DNA from: Phycisphaeraceae bacterium
GTDB taxonomy: Bacteria > Planctomycetota > Phycisphaerae > Phycisphaerales > Phycisphaeraceae
Length of the DNA: 64,000 nt
Direction of reading: 5' to 3'
NCBI GenBank assembly: GCA_028277745.1
Contig: JANQFR010000095.1
Span: 1-64,000 of the forward strand
The position numbers and the translations under genes were made by a program. The notes below the pieces were generated by a model. It made no database searches. It had not been told where the DNA came from and saw only the letters and a list, made by a program, of their open reading frames with translations. Numbering within the stretch: position 1 is the first letter of the stretch; each line of letters begins with the position of its first letter. Shown here in pieces: positions 52,207-61,108 of this stretch.

Positions 52207-53286
52207 ATGCCGAACGCGAAGACCGAACCCCCGTTCGCCTGGGTCCGCGCCGCGCCGTTCTACCAGGCGGGGCTGGCGGGATACTCCGACGCGGCGATGC
52301 GTCTGATCGCCCGCCGGCACGGCTGCCCCTACTGCGTCACCGAGGCGATGCTCGACCAGTTCCTGCTCGCGGGAGGCAAGGGCCTCAAGGCCGCCGAACT
52401 CGACGACCAGGATCACCCCATCGCGGGCCAACTCATGGGCTCGCACCCCGCGGACATCGCCGCCGGGGCGAAGGTCCTCGTCGGCCTGGGGTACGACGTG
52501 ATCGACATCAACCTGGCGTGCCCGGTCAAGAAGATCAAGAAGAAGGCGCGGGGCGGGCACCTGCTGTCGATCCCCGATGAGGCCATCGCCATCCTCGACG
52601 CGGTCCGGCAGGCGGTGGGCGACGATCGGCCGCTGTCGGTCAAGCTCCGCCGGGCTTACGACGATTCCCCCGAGGCGCTGAACCACTTTCACCGCATCTT
52701 CGAGGCGCTGATCGGCCTGGGCTACGCTGCGGTCACCGTGCACAGCCGGACCGTTGAGCAGAAATACCTCGGCCCCGGCCGACGGGCGTTCCTCCGCGAA
52801 CTGGTCGACCGGTACAAGCCCGATGCGCCCGGCCTGGTCATCGGCGGCAGCGGCGATGTCTGGCAGGCCAAAGACATCTTCGACATGCTCGACGCCACCG
52901 GCGTGGACATGGTTTCGGTCGCCCGCGGCTGCATCGGCAACCCCTGGGTCTTCACCCAGGCCCGCGCCGCCCTCGCCGGCGACCGCGACGCGGCCAACCG
53001 GCCCCCGACCATCCGCCAGCAGCGCGACGTCCTGCTCCAGCACTTCGATTATTCCGTCGCCCTCCATGGCGAACACCTCGCCGGCCGGATGATGCGTAAG
53101 TTCGGCATCCGCTTCGCCCGGCACCACCCCGAGCACAACGCGATCAAACAGCGCTTCATCGCCGTCAACAACCTCAACGACTGGCGGGCCGTGCTGGACG
53201 ATTTCTACGCAGACGACGGCCCGGGCGTCGCGATCGCCCAGTCCCTGCCGGAGGAGGCCGGCGCGGCGTGCGGCGCAGCGCCCTGA
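52207..53286 (+). CDS. tRNA-dihydrouridine synthase family protein
   Basis: A 359-aa FMN TIM barrel. AGYSDAAMRLIARRHG is the family start, C105 in NLACPVKKI is the catalytic cysteine, and VTVHSRTVEQ and GGSGDVWQAKDIFDML followed by GVDMVSVARGCIGNPW are the FMN/tRNA-binding blocks. It reduces uridines in tRNA D-loops. The ATG lacks a Shine-Dalgarno; a -10-like TAGAAT ends 7 nt before it, so it may be leaderless. Confidence 0.9.
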   Translation: MPNAKTEPPFAWVRAAPFYQAGLAGYSDAAMRLIARRHGCPYCVTEAMLDQFLLAGGKGLKAAELDDQDHPIAGQLMGSHPADIAAGAKVLVGLGYDVIDINLACPVKKIKKKARGGHLLSIPDEAIAILDAVRQAVGDDRPLSVKLRRAYDDSPEALNHFHRIFEALIGLGYAAVTVHSRTVEQKYLGPGRRAFLRELVDRYKPDAPGLVIGGSGDVWQAKDIFDMLDATGVDMVSVARGCIGNPWVFTQARAALAGDRDAANRPPTIRQQRDVLLQHFDYSVALHGEHLAGRMMRKFGIRFARHHPEHNAIKQRFIAVNNLNDWRAVLDDFYADDGPGVAIAQSLPEEAGAACGAAP

Positions 53287-53385
53287 CCGGCCGCCCGTCT
53301 CTTGCGAGGGCGTGGTCTTTTGTTGCCGGGATCACACATATTTCGCACCACGCTTCCGCGGGGGGTTGCTAAAATCCATGGCTCG

Positions 53386-54321
53386 ATGCGAATTGCCCTG
53401 ATTGGCGACATCCACGCGTACTCGCTCAACGTCCGGGCCCGCCGGCTGCTGAGCCGGCGGATCCTGGCGCAATCGAACCTGTGGATCAACCGGCGGTTCC
53501 GGTTCAACCACGCCCTGCTGGCGCCGCTGATGGACCAGGTCCGGGCGGTTGAGCCGGACTTGGTGCTGTGCAGCGGCGATATCACCACGACCTCGCTGGA
53601 AGACGAGTTCACCGACGTGATGAACCATTTCCGCCCGCTGGCGGAGCAGACACCGGTGGTGGTGGTGCCGGGCAACCACGACCGGTACACGTTCAAGTCG
53701 CGCCGCAAGAGGCGGATGGAGGAGATGCTGGAGGGGTTGATGCCGCACGAGTTCCCGCACCATCGGCAGTTGTCGCCGAAGTGGCGGCTGATCGCGCTGG
53801 ACTCAGGCATCCCGAACGTGTTGACCTCGCGCGGGGCGCTGGGCGAGGCGCAGTTCGCCGCGTTGAGCCGTTCGTTGCACGACACGCCGGCGGATCAGGG
53901 GGTGGTGCTGCTGTGCCACTACCCGGCCGCGACGCCGCCGGGCATGCCCAACAGCTGGGCCCACAACCTGCGTGAGGCCGCGGCGTTGCGACGGATGCTC
54001 ACCGACTGCCCGCAGCCGATCCTGTTCATGCACGGACACGTGCACCAGCCGTGGTACTGGGCGTCGGGTGAAGGCCAGACCAACGGCCACGCGCCCGCGC
54101 TGGCGTACCTCAACGCCGGGTCACCGTGCATGACCAGCAATAAGTACCCGATGGGGCAAGGGTTCTGGCAGATCGACCTGCCCGACGACCCGGCGCAGCA
54201 GATCAGCCTGCTCCACCAGGTGCCCCAGAGCACGACCTACGGCCCCAACCGCATGAAGCGGGTCACGGCCGTGAGGCACGCCGGCGCCGCGGTTCGGTGG
54301 GAGCCTCGCAGAGTCCTATAA
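53386..54321 (+). CDS. Calcineurin-like metallophosphoesterase
   Basis: A 311-aa protein with the five metallophosphoesterase blocks: GDIHAYSLN, CSGDITTTS, VPGNHDRY, CHYP and HGHVHQP. The metal-binding Asp, His and Asn residues are present and no signal peptide is seen. Substrate is unknown; the family includes phosphodiesterases of lipids, UDP-sugars and cyclic nucleotides. ATG at 53386 starts the first block at once; a -10-like TAAAAT ends 10 nt upstream and there is no Shine-Dalgarno. Its 3' end overlaps a likely glmS -10 element (TATAAT 54317-54322). Confidence 0.88.
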   Translation: MRIALIGDIHAYSLNVRARRLLSRRILAQSNLWINRRFRFNHALLAPLMDQVRAVEPDLVLCSGDITTTSLEDEFTDVMNHFRPLAEQTPVVVVPGNHDRYTFKSRRKRRMEEMLEGLMPHEFPHHRQLSPKWRLIALDSGIPNVLTSRGALGEAQFAALSRSLHDTPADQGVVLLCHYPAATPPGMPNSWAHNLREAAALRRMLTDCPQPILFMHGHVHQPWYWASGEGQTNGHAPALAYLNAGSPCMTSNKYPMGQGFWQIDLPDDPAQQISLLHQVPQSTTYGPNRMKRVTAVRHAGAAVRWEPRRVL

Positions 54322-54418
54322 TTATGACAATGTCTCCCTTCGGGCTCGACAGGGCCGATATGTTGATCAAGCCTCAACAGACCCGTCGCGCCTTGGGCGC
54401 CGCCACAGGAACCGCTTT

Positions 54419-56314
54419 ATGTGTGGAATCGTCGCTTACGTCGGCAGCAAACCCGTCGCCCCGGTCCTGATCGAGGGGCTCAAACGGCTCGAATACCGGG
54501 GATATGACTCGGCCGGCGTCGCCGTGGCGCCGGGCCCGGACCAGGGCGTGGTTGTCGGCCGCAGCGTCGGGCGCGTGAGCGTCCTCGAATCGCTCGTCGA
54601 CAAGGACCCGGACCGCTATGAAGGCTGCCTCGGCATCGCACATACCCGCTGGGCCACCCACGGCGCCGTCACCGAGCACAACGCCCACCCCCACACCGGC
54701 CGGACCCGCTGCGGACACACCGTCGCCCTGGTCCACAACGGCATCATCGAAAACTACGCCACCCTGCGCAAATACCTTGAAAGCAAGGGACACGACTTCT
54801 ACAGCGAAACCGACACCGAGGTCCTGTGCAAACTGATCGCGGAGCTGTACGACGGCGACCTGGAGGCCGCCGCCCAGAAAGCCCTTCAGGAAGTGACCGG
54901 CGCGTACGCCCTGGCCGTCATCTGCGACCGCGAGCCCCACACCCTCGTCGCCGCCCGCAAGGGCAGCCCGCTGATCATCGGCATCGCCGACAACGCCTAC
55001 GTCGTCGCCTCCGACCAGTCCGCCATCGTCGCCCACACCACCCAGGTCATCCACCTCAACGACTACCAGGTCGCCCGCCTCTGCGCCGGCCCGCTCGACA
55101 AACACAAAGACCCGCCCGCCCCCTGGGCGGTCGACTTCCGCACCACCACGCTCGAAAACGAGATCGTCAGCCAGGAGATCACCGAGCTGGAGATGGACCT
55201 CCAGCAGATCGAGCTGGCCGGGTACGAGCACTACATGCTCAAGGAGATCATGGAGCAGCCCGAGGCGATCCGCACCTGCCTCCGCGGCCGGATCGACCAG
55301 CGCGAGGGCCGGGTCGTCCTCGGCGGGCTCAACGGCCTCGCGCGCGACCTCGTCCGCGCCAAGCGCTTCATCATGACCGGCCAGGGCACCGCCTACCACG
55401 CCGGCATCATCGGCGAGTACCTCATGGAAGACGTCGCCAAGGTCCCGGCCCGCGCCGCATACGCCTCGGAGTTCCGCTACCGCAACCCCATCATCGAAGA
55501 CGGCTCGGTCATCGTCGCGATCTCGCAGTCCGGCGAGACCGCCGACACCCTCGCCGCGCTGCACGAAGCCAAGGAGCGCGGCGCCCTCGCGCTGGGGGCG
55601 GTCAACGTCGTCGGCTCCACCATCTCGCGCGAGACCGACGCCGGCGTCTACCTCCGTGTCGGGCCGGAGATCGGCGTCGCCTCCACCAAGGCCTTCCTCG
55701 GCCAGGTCGCGGTCCTGACCCTCATGGCCCTCTACGTCGGTAAACGCAAGTACCTCTCCACCACCGACGCCGCCAGCTATCTCGCCGAGTTCGCGCGCGT
55801 CCCCGACCACATCGCGAAGATCGTCGAGCATTCCGACCAGATCCGCGACTGCGTCAAGCAGGTCGTCGACCGCAACAACTGGCTCTTCCTCGGGCGGGGG
55901 TACAACTACCCCGTCGCCCTCGAAGGCGCCCTCAAGCTCAAGGAGCTCTCTTACATCCACGCCGAGGGCATGCCCGCCGCCGAGATGAAGCACGGCCCGA
56001 TCGCCCTGATCGACGAAGGCATGCCCGTCGTCTTCGTCGCCACGCAAGGCAGCCAGTACGACAAGGTGATCTCCAATATCGAGGAGGTCAAGGCCCGCGG
56101 GGGGCGCATCCTCGCCGTCGCCACCGAGGGCGACAGCCATATCACCCGGTACTGTGAAGACGGCTTCGTCTTCTTCGTCCCCCATGTCCCCGAGCCGCTG
56201 CAGCCGCTGCTCACCGTGGTGCCCCTGCAACTGCTGGCCTACCATGCCGCCGTCATCCGGGGCCATGACGTCGACAAGCCTCGCAACCTCGCCAAGTCCG
56301 TGACGGTCGAGTGA
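54419..56314 (+). CDS. glmS: Glutamine--fructose-6-phosphate aminotransferase (isomerizing)
   Basis: A 631-aa protein. The N-terminal MCGIVAYVG has the glutaminase nucleophile Cys after Met removal. EYRGYDSAGVAV, HTRWATHG and VHNGIIEN are the GATase II blocks. Two SIS domains follow (FIMTGQGTAYHAG, ISQSGETADTLAAL, GRGYNYPVALEGALKLKE) with the DKPRNLAKSVTVE C-terminus. It makes glucosamine-6-phosphate for cell-wall and LPS sugars. AGGA is 8 nt before the ATG, TATAAT at 54317-54322 is a plausible -10, and the roughly 90-nt leader does not look like a glmS ribozyme. Confidence 0.96.
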   Translation: MCGIVAYVGSKPVAPVLIEGLKRLEYRGYDSAGVAVAPGPDQGVVVGRSVGRVSVLESLVDKDPDRYEGCLGIAHTRWATHGAVTEHNAHPHTGRTRCGHTVALVHNGIIENYATLRKYLESKGHDFYSETDTEVLCKLIAELYDGDLEAAAQKALQEVTGAYALAVICDREPHTLVAARKGSPLIIGIADNAYVVASDQSAIVAHTTQVIHLNDYQVARLCAGPLDKHKDPPAPWAVDFRTTTLENEIVSQEITELEMDLQQIELAGYEHYMLKEIMEQPEAIRTCLRGRIDQREGRVVLGGLNGLARDLVRAKRFIMTGQGTAYHAGIIGEYLMEDVAKVPARAAYASEFRYRNPIIEDGSVIVAISQSGETADTLAALHEAKERGALALGAVNVVGSTISRETDAGVYLRVGPEIGVASTKAFLGQVAVLTLMALYVGKRKYLSTTDAASYLAEFARVPDHIAKIVEHSDQIRDCVKQVVDRNNWLFLGRGYNYPVALEGALKLKELSYIHAEGMPAAEMKHGPIALIDEGMPVVFVATQGSQYDKVISNIEEVKARGGRILAVATEGDSHITRYCEDGFVFFVPHVPEPLQPLLTVVPLQLLAYHAAVIRGHDVDKPRNLAKSVTVE

Positions 56315-56323
56315 CCCCGACGC

Positions 56324-56740
56324 ATGACTGAGTCTCACAACAATCCGGTCGTCCTCACCTCCACCGCCAGCGAGCCCGAGGCGGCGGTCCTCATCGCGTA
56401 CCTCCGCGACGAGGGCGTCCCCGCCGAGATGATGGGGGGCCTCACCGCCGGGTTCCGCGCCGAGGCCATCGGCTACGTCCAGGTGCTCGTGCGCGCCGAA
56501 GACGAAGCCCACGCCAAGACGCTGCTCGAAGCCTTCAATCGAGACAAGCCCGAGATCGACTGGTCGCAGGTCGACGTCGGCGAGCCCGAAGACATGGCTG
56601 AGGTCCCCTTCAAGCCGACCTGCGAACAATGCGGCTACGACCTGCGAGGAACGATCGCCAACCGCTGCCCGGAGTGCGGCTGGACCATGAATGCCGACTT
56701 TGAGCACAAACTGCGGCAATTCCAGAAAGACACGATCTGA
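56324..56740 (+). CDS. DUF2007-type signal-transducing-like protein with zinc ribbon
   Basis: A 138-aa protein. Residues about 8-70 (VVLTSTASEPEAAVLIAYLRDEGVPAEM, YVQVLVRAEDEAHAKTLLEAF) match the short DUF2007/putative signal-transducing fold. Residues 99-120 hold CEQCGYDLRG and CPECGW, a four-cysteine zinc ribbon of the type common in planctomycetes. Function is unknown. It starts 9 bp after the glmS stop and is probably co-transcribed. Confidence 0.75.
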   Translation: MTESHNNPVVLTSTASEPEAAVLIAYLRDEGVPAEMMGGLTAGFRAEAIGYVQVLVRAEDEAHAKTLLEAFNRDKPEIDWSQVDVGEPEDMAEVPFKPTCEQCGYDLRGTIANRCPECGWTMNADFEHKLRQFQKDTI

Positions 56741-56773
56741 CCGGCCGGGCGCCGGGTTGACGGGGACGACATC

Positions 56774-58063
56774 GTGCAAAGCCCAGCCATGAGACGATCG
56801 ATCGGGCGTTCAGCCATGGTCGGGCTGGCTCTGATCGCGGCGGCGGGGATCGGCGGCTGTCGCGCCATCGAAAAAGCCGAATGGCGCAAACGATATCTTG
56901 AAGCCGACCGCGGTCTGTCCAACATAACCCTTACCGGCGAGATGTCCTGGAAGCAAAGCCGGCCCGACGGGCCGGATATCGAGCTGGACGAGGCTTCCAT
57001 CGAAGCCCGCATCATCGGCTCGATGGAAAACGGCCGCGTCGAGGTGCGGTATCCCAACGGCCACCAAAAGCAGGCCGAGCAACTGGCTCAACTCCTCGAC
57101 CAATTGCTGGCCTACATTCAGGAGGAGATCTCGGCGCCGTTGCCCGGCAAGGTCCGCTTGCTCCTCTGCCTCGTAGAAGGCAGGCCACGGTCGATCCGCT
57201 TTTCCATCGACCTGGAAGCCGAAGGGGAGCAGGACGTTTTTACTTTCCCGATGGTGGTCGACGACCCCAACGAAACAGCGGAGGCGATGCTCCTGCACAA
57301 CGGGCCCATGCCGCTCTACATCCTCGTGCATGAGCTGGTGGAGCTCGCATTGGTGAGTCCGAAGATCGAGCCGGTCGCGTTGCCCGACGCCCAGGCGCCA
57401 ATCGGACCCTTCAGATACACCTCACGCAACCACACCCGCTGGTTCCGAGACGGCTACGCGAGCTACGCGGGGTTCACGGCCATGCAAAAACAGCTCAGCG
57501 AATCGGCGCCCTCGCCATCGGCCGAAGGGCAGACGCCGGCCATGTTGCATCCCACCCCATGCTCGTCTTTGGCGAAGGTGGGATCACGGATTTTCCGATG
57601 GGATCAATACGACCCCGACGATTGGAACGCGGACTACTACAACGCCACGCTCGGGATGTTCCTCCTGATCGAAAAAGAACACGGCAGGGCCGCGATACGC
57701 AGGATGATGCGGGACCTGAAGGGGCTGGACTTTCCGGATGGTGAAGCGATCCTTGACGCAGCCAACGAATCGCTCGGCGCCGACCTGAAGCGGCTCGCCG
57801 ATGACTACACGTTTCCCGATTGGGGGTTGACCTGCGTGAGCGACAACGCAGCGGTCCGTGTCGTCAACGTCGAGCCGGGAAGCCGGGCCGACGCCGCCGG
57901 GCTTCAGGAAAACGATCGGCTCCTCGCGATTAACCACCGGCCCACACACGTCAAGGCGTTCTATGAGGCCGCGGTCGACCGCGTCCGCCACGACCCCGCG
58001 GAACTCACGATCGAACGCGACGGCGAGCGGATCACGCTCGATCTTCCGGCCGACCCGCCCTGA
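56774..58063 (+). CDS. PDZ-domain lipoprotein with degenerate gluzincin-like peptidase region
   Basis: A 429-aa protein. The N-terminal signal ends in GIGGC (Cys29, lipobox). Residues 183-192 read LVHELVELAL and residues 220-232 read HTRWFRDGYASYA. In M1-like gluzincins these places would be HExxH and a W-x-x-E-G-x-A motif. Here the second His is E190 and the downstream Glu is D226, so catalysis is doubtful. The C-terminus (about 350-425; VRVVNVEPGSRADAAGLQENDRLLAIN) is a PDZ domain. The GTG start has GGGGA 7 nt upstream; ATG at 56789 is an alternative. Confidence 0.65.
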   Translation: MQSPAMRRSIGRSAMVGLALIAAAGIGGCRAIEKAEWRKRYLEADRGLSNITLTGEMSWKQSRPDGPDIELDEASIEARIIGSMENGRVEVRYPNGHQKQAEQLAQLLDQLLAYIQEEISAPLPGKVRLLLCLVEGRPRSIRFSIDLEAEGEQDVFTFPMVVDDPNETAEAMLLHNGPMPLYILVHELVELALVSPKIEPVALPDAQAPIGPFRYTSRNHTRWFRDGYASYAGFTAMQKQLSESAPSPSAEGQTPAMLHPTPCSSLAKVGSRIFRWDQYDPDDWNADYYNATLGMFLLIEKEHGRAAIRRMMRDLKGLDFPDGEAILDAANESLGADLKRLADDYTFPDWGLTCVSDNAAVRVVNVEPGSRADAAGLQENDRLLAINHRPTHVKAFYEAAVDRVRHDPAELTIERDGERITLDLPADPP

Positions 58064-58206
58064 AAAAGCACGGATCAGCCGCCCGCGGATTTCACGGGCG
58101 GCGCAAATTCTGGATATTAATATGCAAATCGGCGGCATTTTCCGGACCCGCTGGGGCGATATAATAGAAAGTTTAAATTCGCTATAAACCACGGAGCTCT
58201 ATTCAG
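58064..58206 (+). promoter_or_regulatory. Hairpin and promoter region upstream of the dioxygenase gene
   Basis: A perfect stem GCCGCCCG-N9-CGGGCGGC (58078-58102) follows the PDZ-protein stop and may end transcription, though without a T-run. Then an ATATTAATAT palindrome (58114-58123) and a consensus -10 TATAAT (58160-58165) with no good -35. GTTTA-N9-TAAAC overlaps the likely transcription start. Confidence 0.5.
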
Positions 58207-59382
58207 ATGAGCACGATCACCTCAAACGCCCCCGCCCGTCGGGCCGACCGCGTCCCCGTCACCGTAGATCAATATCGTCGATTTCGGCGAGACGGGATGG
58301 TCGTGGTGCCCCAGCTCGTTTCTCCCGATGAGGTCGCGGATCTGCGTCAACACACCGACGACCTGATGCAGGGCAGGCTGCCGGAGCAGCAGGACAAGCC
58401 CGTGCACGATGGAGCGGACGGCGTTCACGCCGATATCGACCTGGACCATCGCAAGGACGCGGTGCAGACCGTACGCCACCTGGTCCGGCCGCCCGAGCAC
58501 CTGTCGCCCGAGGAGAAGGCCCAGCACTTCCTGCGCATCCACATGCTGCACCGCAAGCTCGCGCTGCACGAGCGCTACATGCTGCACCCCGGCGTGCTGG
58601 ACGTGCTGGAGATCCTCATCGGGCCGGACGTGCTGGCGATGCAGACGATGCTGTTCCTCAAACCGCCGGGCAAGCCCGGGCAGGGCTGGCACCAGGACAG
58701 CTACTACATCCCGACGTCGCCGGACACGTTGTGCGGGGCGTGGATCGCGATCGACGACTGCGACGAGCGCAACGGGGCGATGTGGTTCGCCAAGGGAAGC
58801 GGGCACGAGCCGGTCTACCCGCCCTGCCCCGAGATCGAATACGGCTTCGGCGACCGGGGCGTGAACGACATCACCTACGTCAAGGGCGTGTCCGACACCA
58901 CGGACGAGAACAACATGCTGACCAAAGTCGCCGACCGGTACGACCAGGTGCTGATCAGCGCCAAGGCGGGCGACGTGGTGTTCTTCAACGGCCACGTGCT
59001 GCACCGGTCGAAGACCAACTGGACGGCCGACCGCTACCGCCGGGCGTTCGTGAGCCACTACTGCAACGCGCGTAGTTTCACGCAATGGGGCGCCGACGCG
59101 GACCCCAACGAGAACCCCCACGCCGACACCGCCGTGGACCCCGCGACCCGCATGTCCAACGGCAGCCACATCCTGGCGCGTGGCGACACGCACCTGCCTT
59201 TCGCCAGGCCCCGCTTCGGCACGGCGTGCGCGGCGCTGCTCGACCCGAAAGAGCGTAAGCGGCAGAGCGAGTACATCGCCGCCGTCATCGCCAACAACGA
59301 CAACGGCCTGCTCGGCTGCGGCATCCGCGACCCGCAGGCGCTGCTGAAGGAAGAAGAAAACCACGACGCGGGCGGGTACTGA
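58207..59382 (+). CDS. Phytanoyl-CoA dioxygenase (PhyH)-family protein
   Basis: A 391-aa Fe(II)/2-oxoglutarate oxygenase. Metal ligands are visible as H-x-D in GWHQDSYY and a distal His in FFNGHVLHRS, followed by YRRAFVSHY with the 2-oxoglutarate-binding Arg. Preceding FLKPPGKPGQ and following GAWIAIDDCDERNGAMWF are family blocks. The substrate is unknown; planctomycetes carry many such genes. GGAG lies about 10 nt before the ATG. It converges with another family member (59460-60335). Confidence 0.85.
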   Translation: MSTITSNAPARRADRVPVTVDQYRRFRRDGMVVVPQLVSPDEVADLRQHTDDLMQGRLPEQQDKPVHDGADGVHADIDLDHRKDAVQTVRHLVRPPEHLSPEEKAQHFLRIHMLHRKLALHERYMLHPGVLDVLEILIGPDVLAMQTMLFLKPPGKPGQGWHQDSYYIPTSPDTLCGAWIAIDDCDERNGAMWFAKGSGHEPVYPPCPEIEYGFGDRGVNDITYVKGVSDTTDENNMLTKVADRYDQVLISAKAGDVVFFNGHVLHRSKTNWTADRYRRAFVSHYCNARSFTQWGADADPNENPHADTAVDPATRMSNGSHILARGDTHLPFARPRFGTACAALLDPKERKRQSEYIAAVIANNDNGLLGCGIRDPQALLKEEENHDAGGY

Positions 59383-59459
59383 CCGCAAGTGCACCCGATG
59401 CAGATCGCGAGCCCGGCCCTCTGGGCCGGCGCTCAACGACGCGCCTGGCGTTAACCGCC

Positions 59460-60335
59460 TTACCCGAGCCGCGCCTTTTCCTCGGCCAGCCGGCGCTTGC
59501 GCTGCCGGGCGCCCTCCGACTCGATGCGCTCGCGTTGCCCGGTGATCTGGAAGTCGAGCCGATCAACGCCGAGCCCGCGCAGGATGGCGCGCTCGACCGG
59601 GGAAAACTCGGCCGGGTCGTCACGGTTGAAGTTCATCGGCTCTTTCAGTTGAGCCGGCGGGTTGGTGATGATGCGGACGGCGCGCTTGAGGTTGGGCGAC
59701 GACGCGTGCAGCACGAACGGATGGATCAGGAAGATGTCTCCCGCCTCGGCGGTGATCTCGACCAGGTCGCGGCACTGCTTGATCAGCCCGGCGCAGCCCC
59801 CCCCGCCCGGCACGCCTTCGGGGTGAGCGAGCAGGTAACGGGCCACGACGGGCACGGAGTCGCGGGCGACGAAGGTGGCGCCGCCCTGATGGACCAGGTC
59901 GGTCCAGCACATGATCGAGAGCAGGCCCTGTTCGGGCGAATCGAGGAAGTGCCGGAAGAAGTCGCCGTCCTTGTGCCAGCCGCCGGACTCAGGCGTGGGG
60001 CCGGTCCACGGCTCGTCGGCCTTGAAGGAGAGGTTCACGATGTAACCGTCGCTCGCGTCGAACGACGGGCTCACACGCTCCTCCCCACCCATCAGTTGGC
60101 AGCACGCGGCCCAGGTGCGGGGCGAGAACTCACTCATCGGTTCGCTGCGCGTCGCCGCGAGGTGGATCTTCGCTTCCGCCCAGGTGGCGGGGTCGCGGCG
60201 GTCGTAGCCCAGGCGTTGGAACGCCCGGTCCGCCGCCTCTTCCGCCCGTTCCTTCGGGAACGCGCCGCGGATCACGACGTGGCCGTAGGTGTAAAAGTGT
60301 TCGAGGTCGGCGTCGGTGAGGGGATTGGCAACCAT
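59460..60335 (-). CDS. Phytanoyl-CoA dioxygenase (PhyH)-like protein
   Basis: A 291-aa protein from the ATG at 60335. GGWHKDGDFFRHFL gives the H-x-D iron ligands, FLIHPFVLHASSPN the distal His, and RAVRIITNPP the 2-oxoglutarate Arg region. It differs clearly in sequence from the adjacent convergent family member, so it is not a recent tandem duplicate. An upstream in-frame GTG at 60428 overlaps the methyltransferase stop by 4 bp (GTGA) and would add 31 residues. The family-typical opening (LTDADLEHFYTYGHVVI) favours the shorter form, but coupling favours the longer. Confidence 0.78.
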   Translation of the reverse strand: MVANPLTDADLEHFYTYGHVVIRGAFPKERAEEAADRAFQRLGYDRRDPATWAEAKIHLAATRSEPMSEFSPRTWAACCQLMGGEERVSPSFDASDGYIVNLSFKADEPWTGPTPESGGWHKDGDFFRHFLDSPEQGLLSIMCWTDLVHQGGATFVARDSVPVVARYLLAHPEGVPGGGGCAGLIKQCRDLVEITAEAGDIFLIHPFVLHASSPNLKRAVRIITNPPAQLKEPMNFNRDDPAEFSPVERAILRGLGVDRLDFQITGQRERIESEGARQRKRRLAEEKARLG

Positions 60336-60424
60336 CGGGGAGACTCGCGGCGACTCAGAATCCATCAACGTTGCAACCATTTTCCCGATCCCGGCGCGGT
60401 CTGCCAAGCCCTTTCCCCGAGACG

Positions 60425-61108
60425 TCACCGCGACGACGGCCTGGCCTCGTAAACGACGAACCGGCTCGTGTCGTCTCTCGCCTCGTCGATCAGTTGGAAA
60501 CCAAAGCCCTGTTGCGCCATCAGGCCCTCGATGAAATCCAGGTCGGCGAAGTCCGCCCAGCCGAGATAGACCCGCCCTCCCGGCCGCAGCACGCCGGCGA
60601 CGCCCGCGAAAAACCGCCGGACCGCCGCGTGCCCCGGGTCCCAGACCGACCGCTCGGGCATGTCGATGGCTGGGTGATCGGAGTACGGCGGATTGAAGGT
60701 CACCACATCAAACGCCGCGCGCCCGGCCGGGGGGAACAGGTCGGCCTCGACGGCGGTGAGCCGGTCTTCGAGGCCGTGCCGAAGCGCATTGGCCCGGATC
60801 GTCTCCACCGCCGCGGGGTTGATGTCGGTGGCGGTCACCCGCCGGGCCCGCCGGGCCGCGAACACCGCGATCACGCCGGTCCCTGAACCAACGTCCAACA
60901 CCACGTCCTCCGGCTCCACCCGCATCGCCCGGACCACTAGAGAACTGTCGAGATAAGGCGGGAACACACCCGGCAGCACGACAAACTCAAGGCCGGCATG
61001 AGTAACCACATACGCCTCGCGCCGCTCGCGCATCGCCTCGACGTAGGCCCGCTGCAGGCCCAGCACTTTTTGACGGTTGACTTCCAATCGGCCTCCGCAC
61101 ATCAACAT
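60425..61108 (-). CDS. Class I SAM-dependent methyltransferase (HemK/PrmC-like fold)
   Basis: A 227-aa protein. VLDVGSGTGVIAVFAA is the SAM-binding motif I, TATDINPAAVETI motif II, and FNPPYSD the NPPY motif shared by amino-methyltransferases of glutamine or nucleobases. It lacks the N-terminal helical domain of PrmC. The preceding V-L-P-G-V-F-P-P block resembles other small N-methyltransferases. A TTG at codon 8 is preceded closely by GGAGG and could be the true start. It is followed on the same strand by the dioxygenase-like gene. Confidence 0.8.
   Translation of the reverse strand: MLMCGGRLEVNRQKVLGLQRAYVEAMRERREAYVVTHAGLEFVVLPGVFPPYLDSSLVVRAMRVEPEDVVLDVGSGTGVIAVFAARRARRVTATDINPAAVETIRANALRHGLEDRLTAVEADLFPPAGRAAFDVVTFNPPYSDHPAIDMPERSVWDPGHAAVRRFFAGVAGVLRPGGRVYLGWADFADLDFIEGLMAQQGFGFQLIDEARDDTSRFVVYEARPSSR

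Noticed and set aside
54323..54418. glmS ribozyme in the glmS leader
   Set aside because: The leader is only about 95 nt and I see none of the pseudoknot core of the ribozyme.
54374..56779. 801-codon leftward frame antisense to glmS
   Set aside because: Asp/Gly/Val-rich shadow translation; glmS on the other strand is certain.
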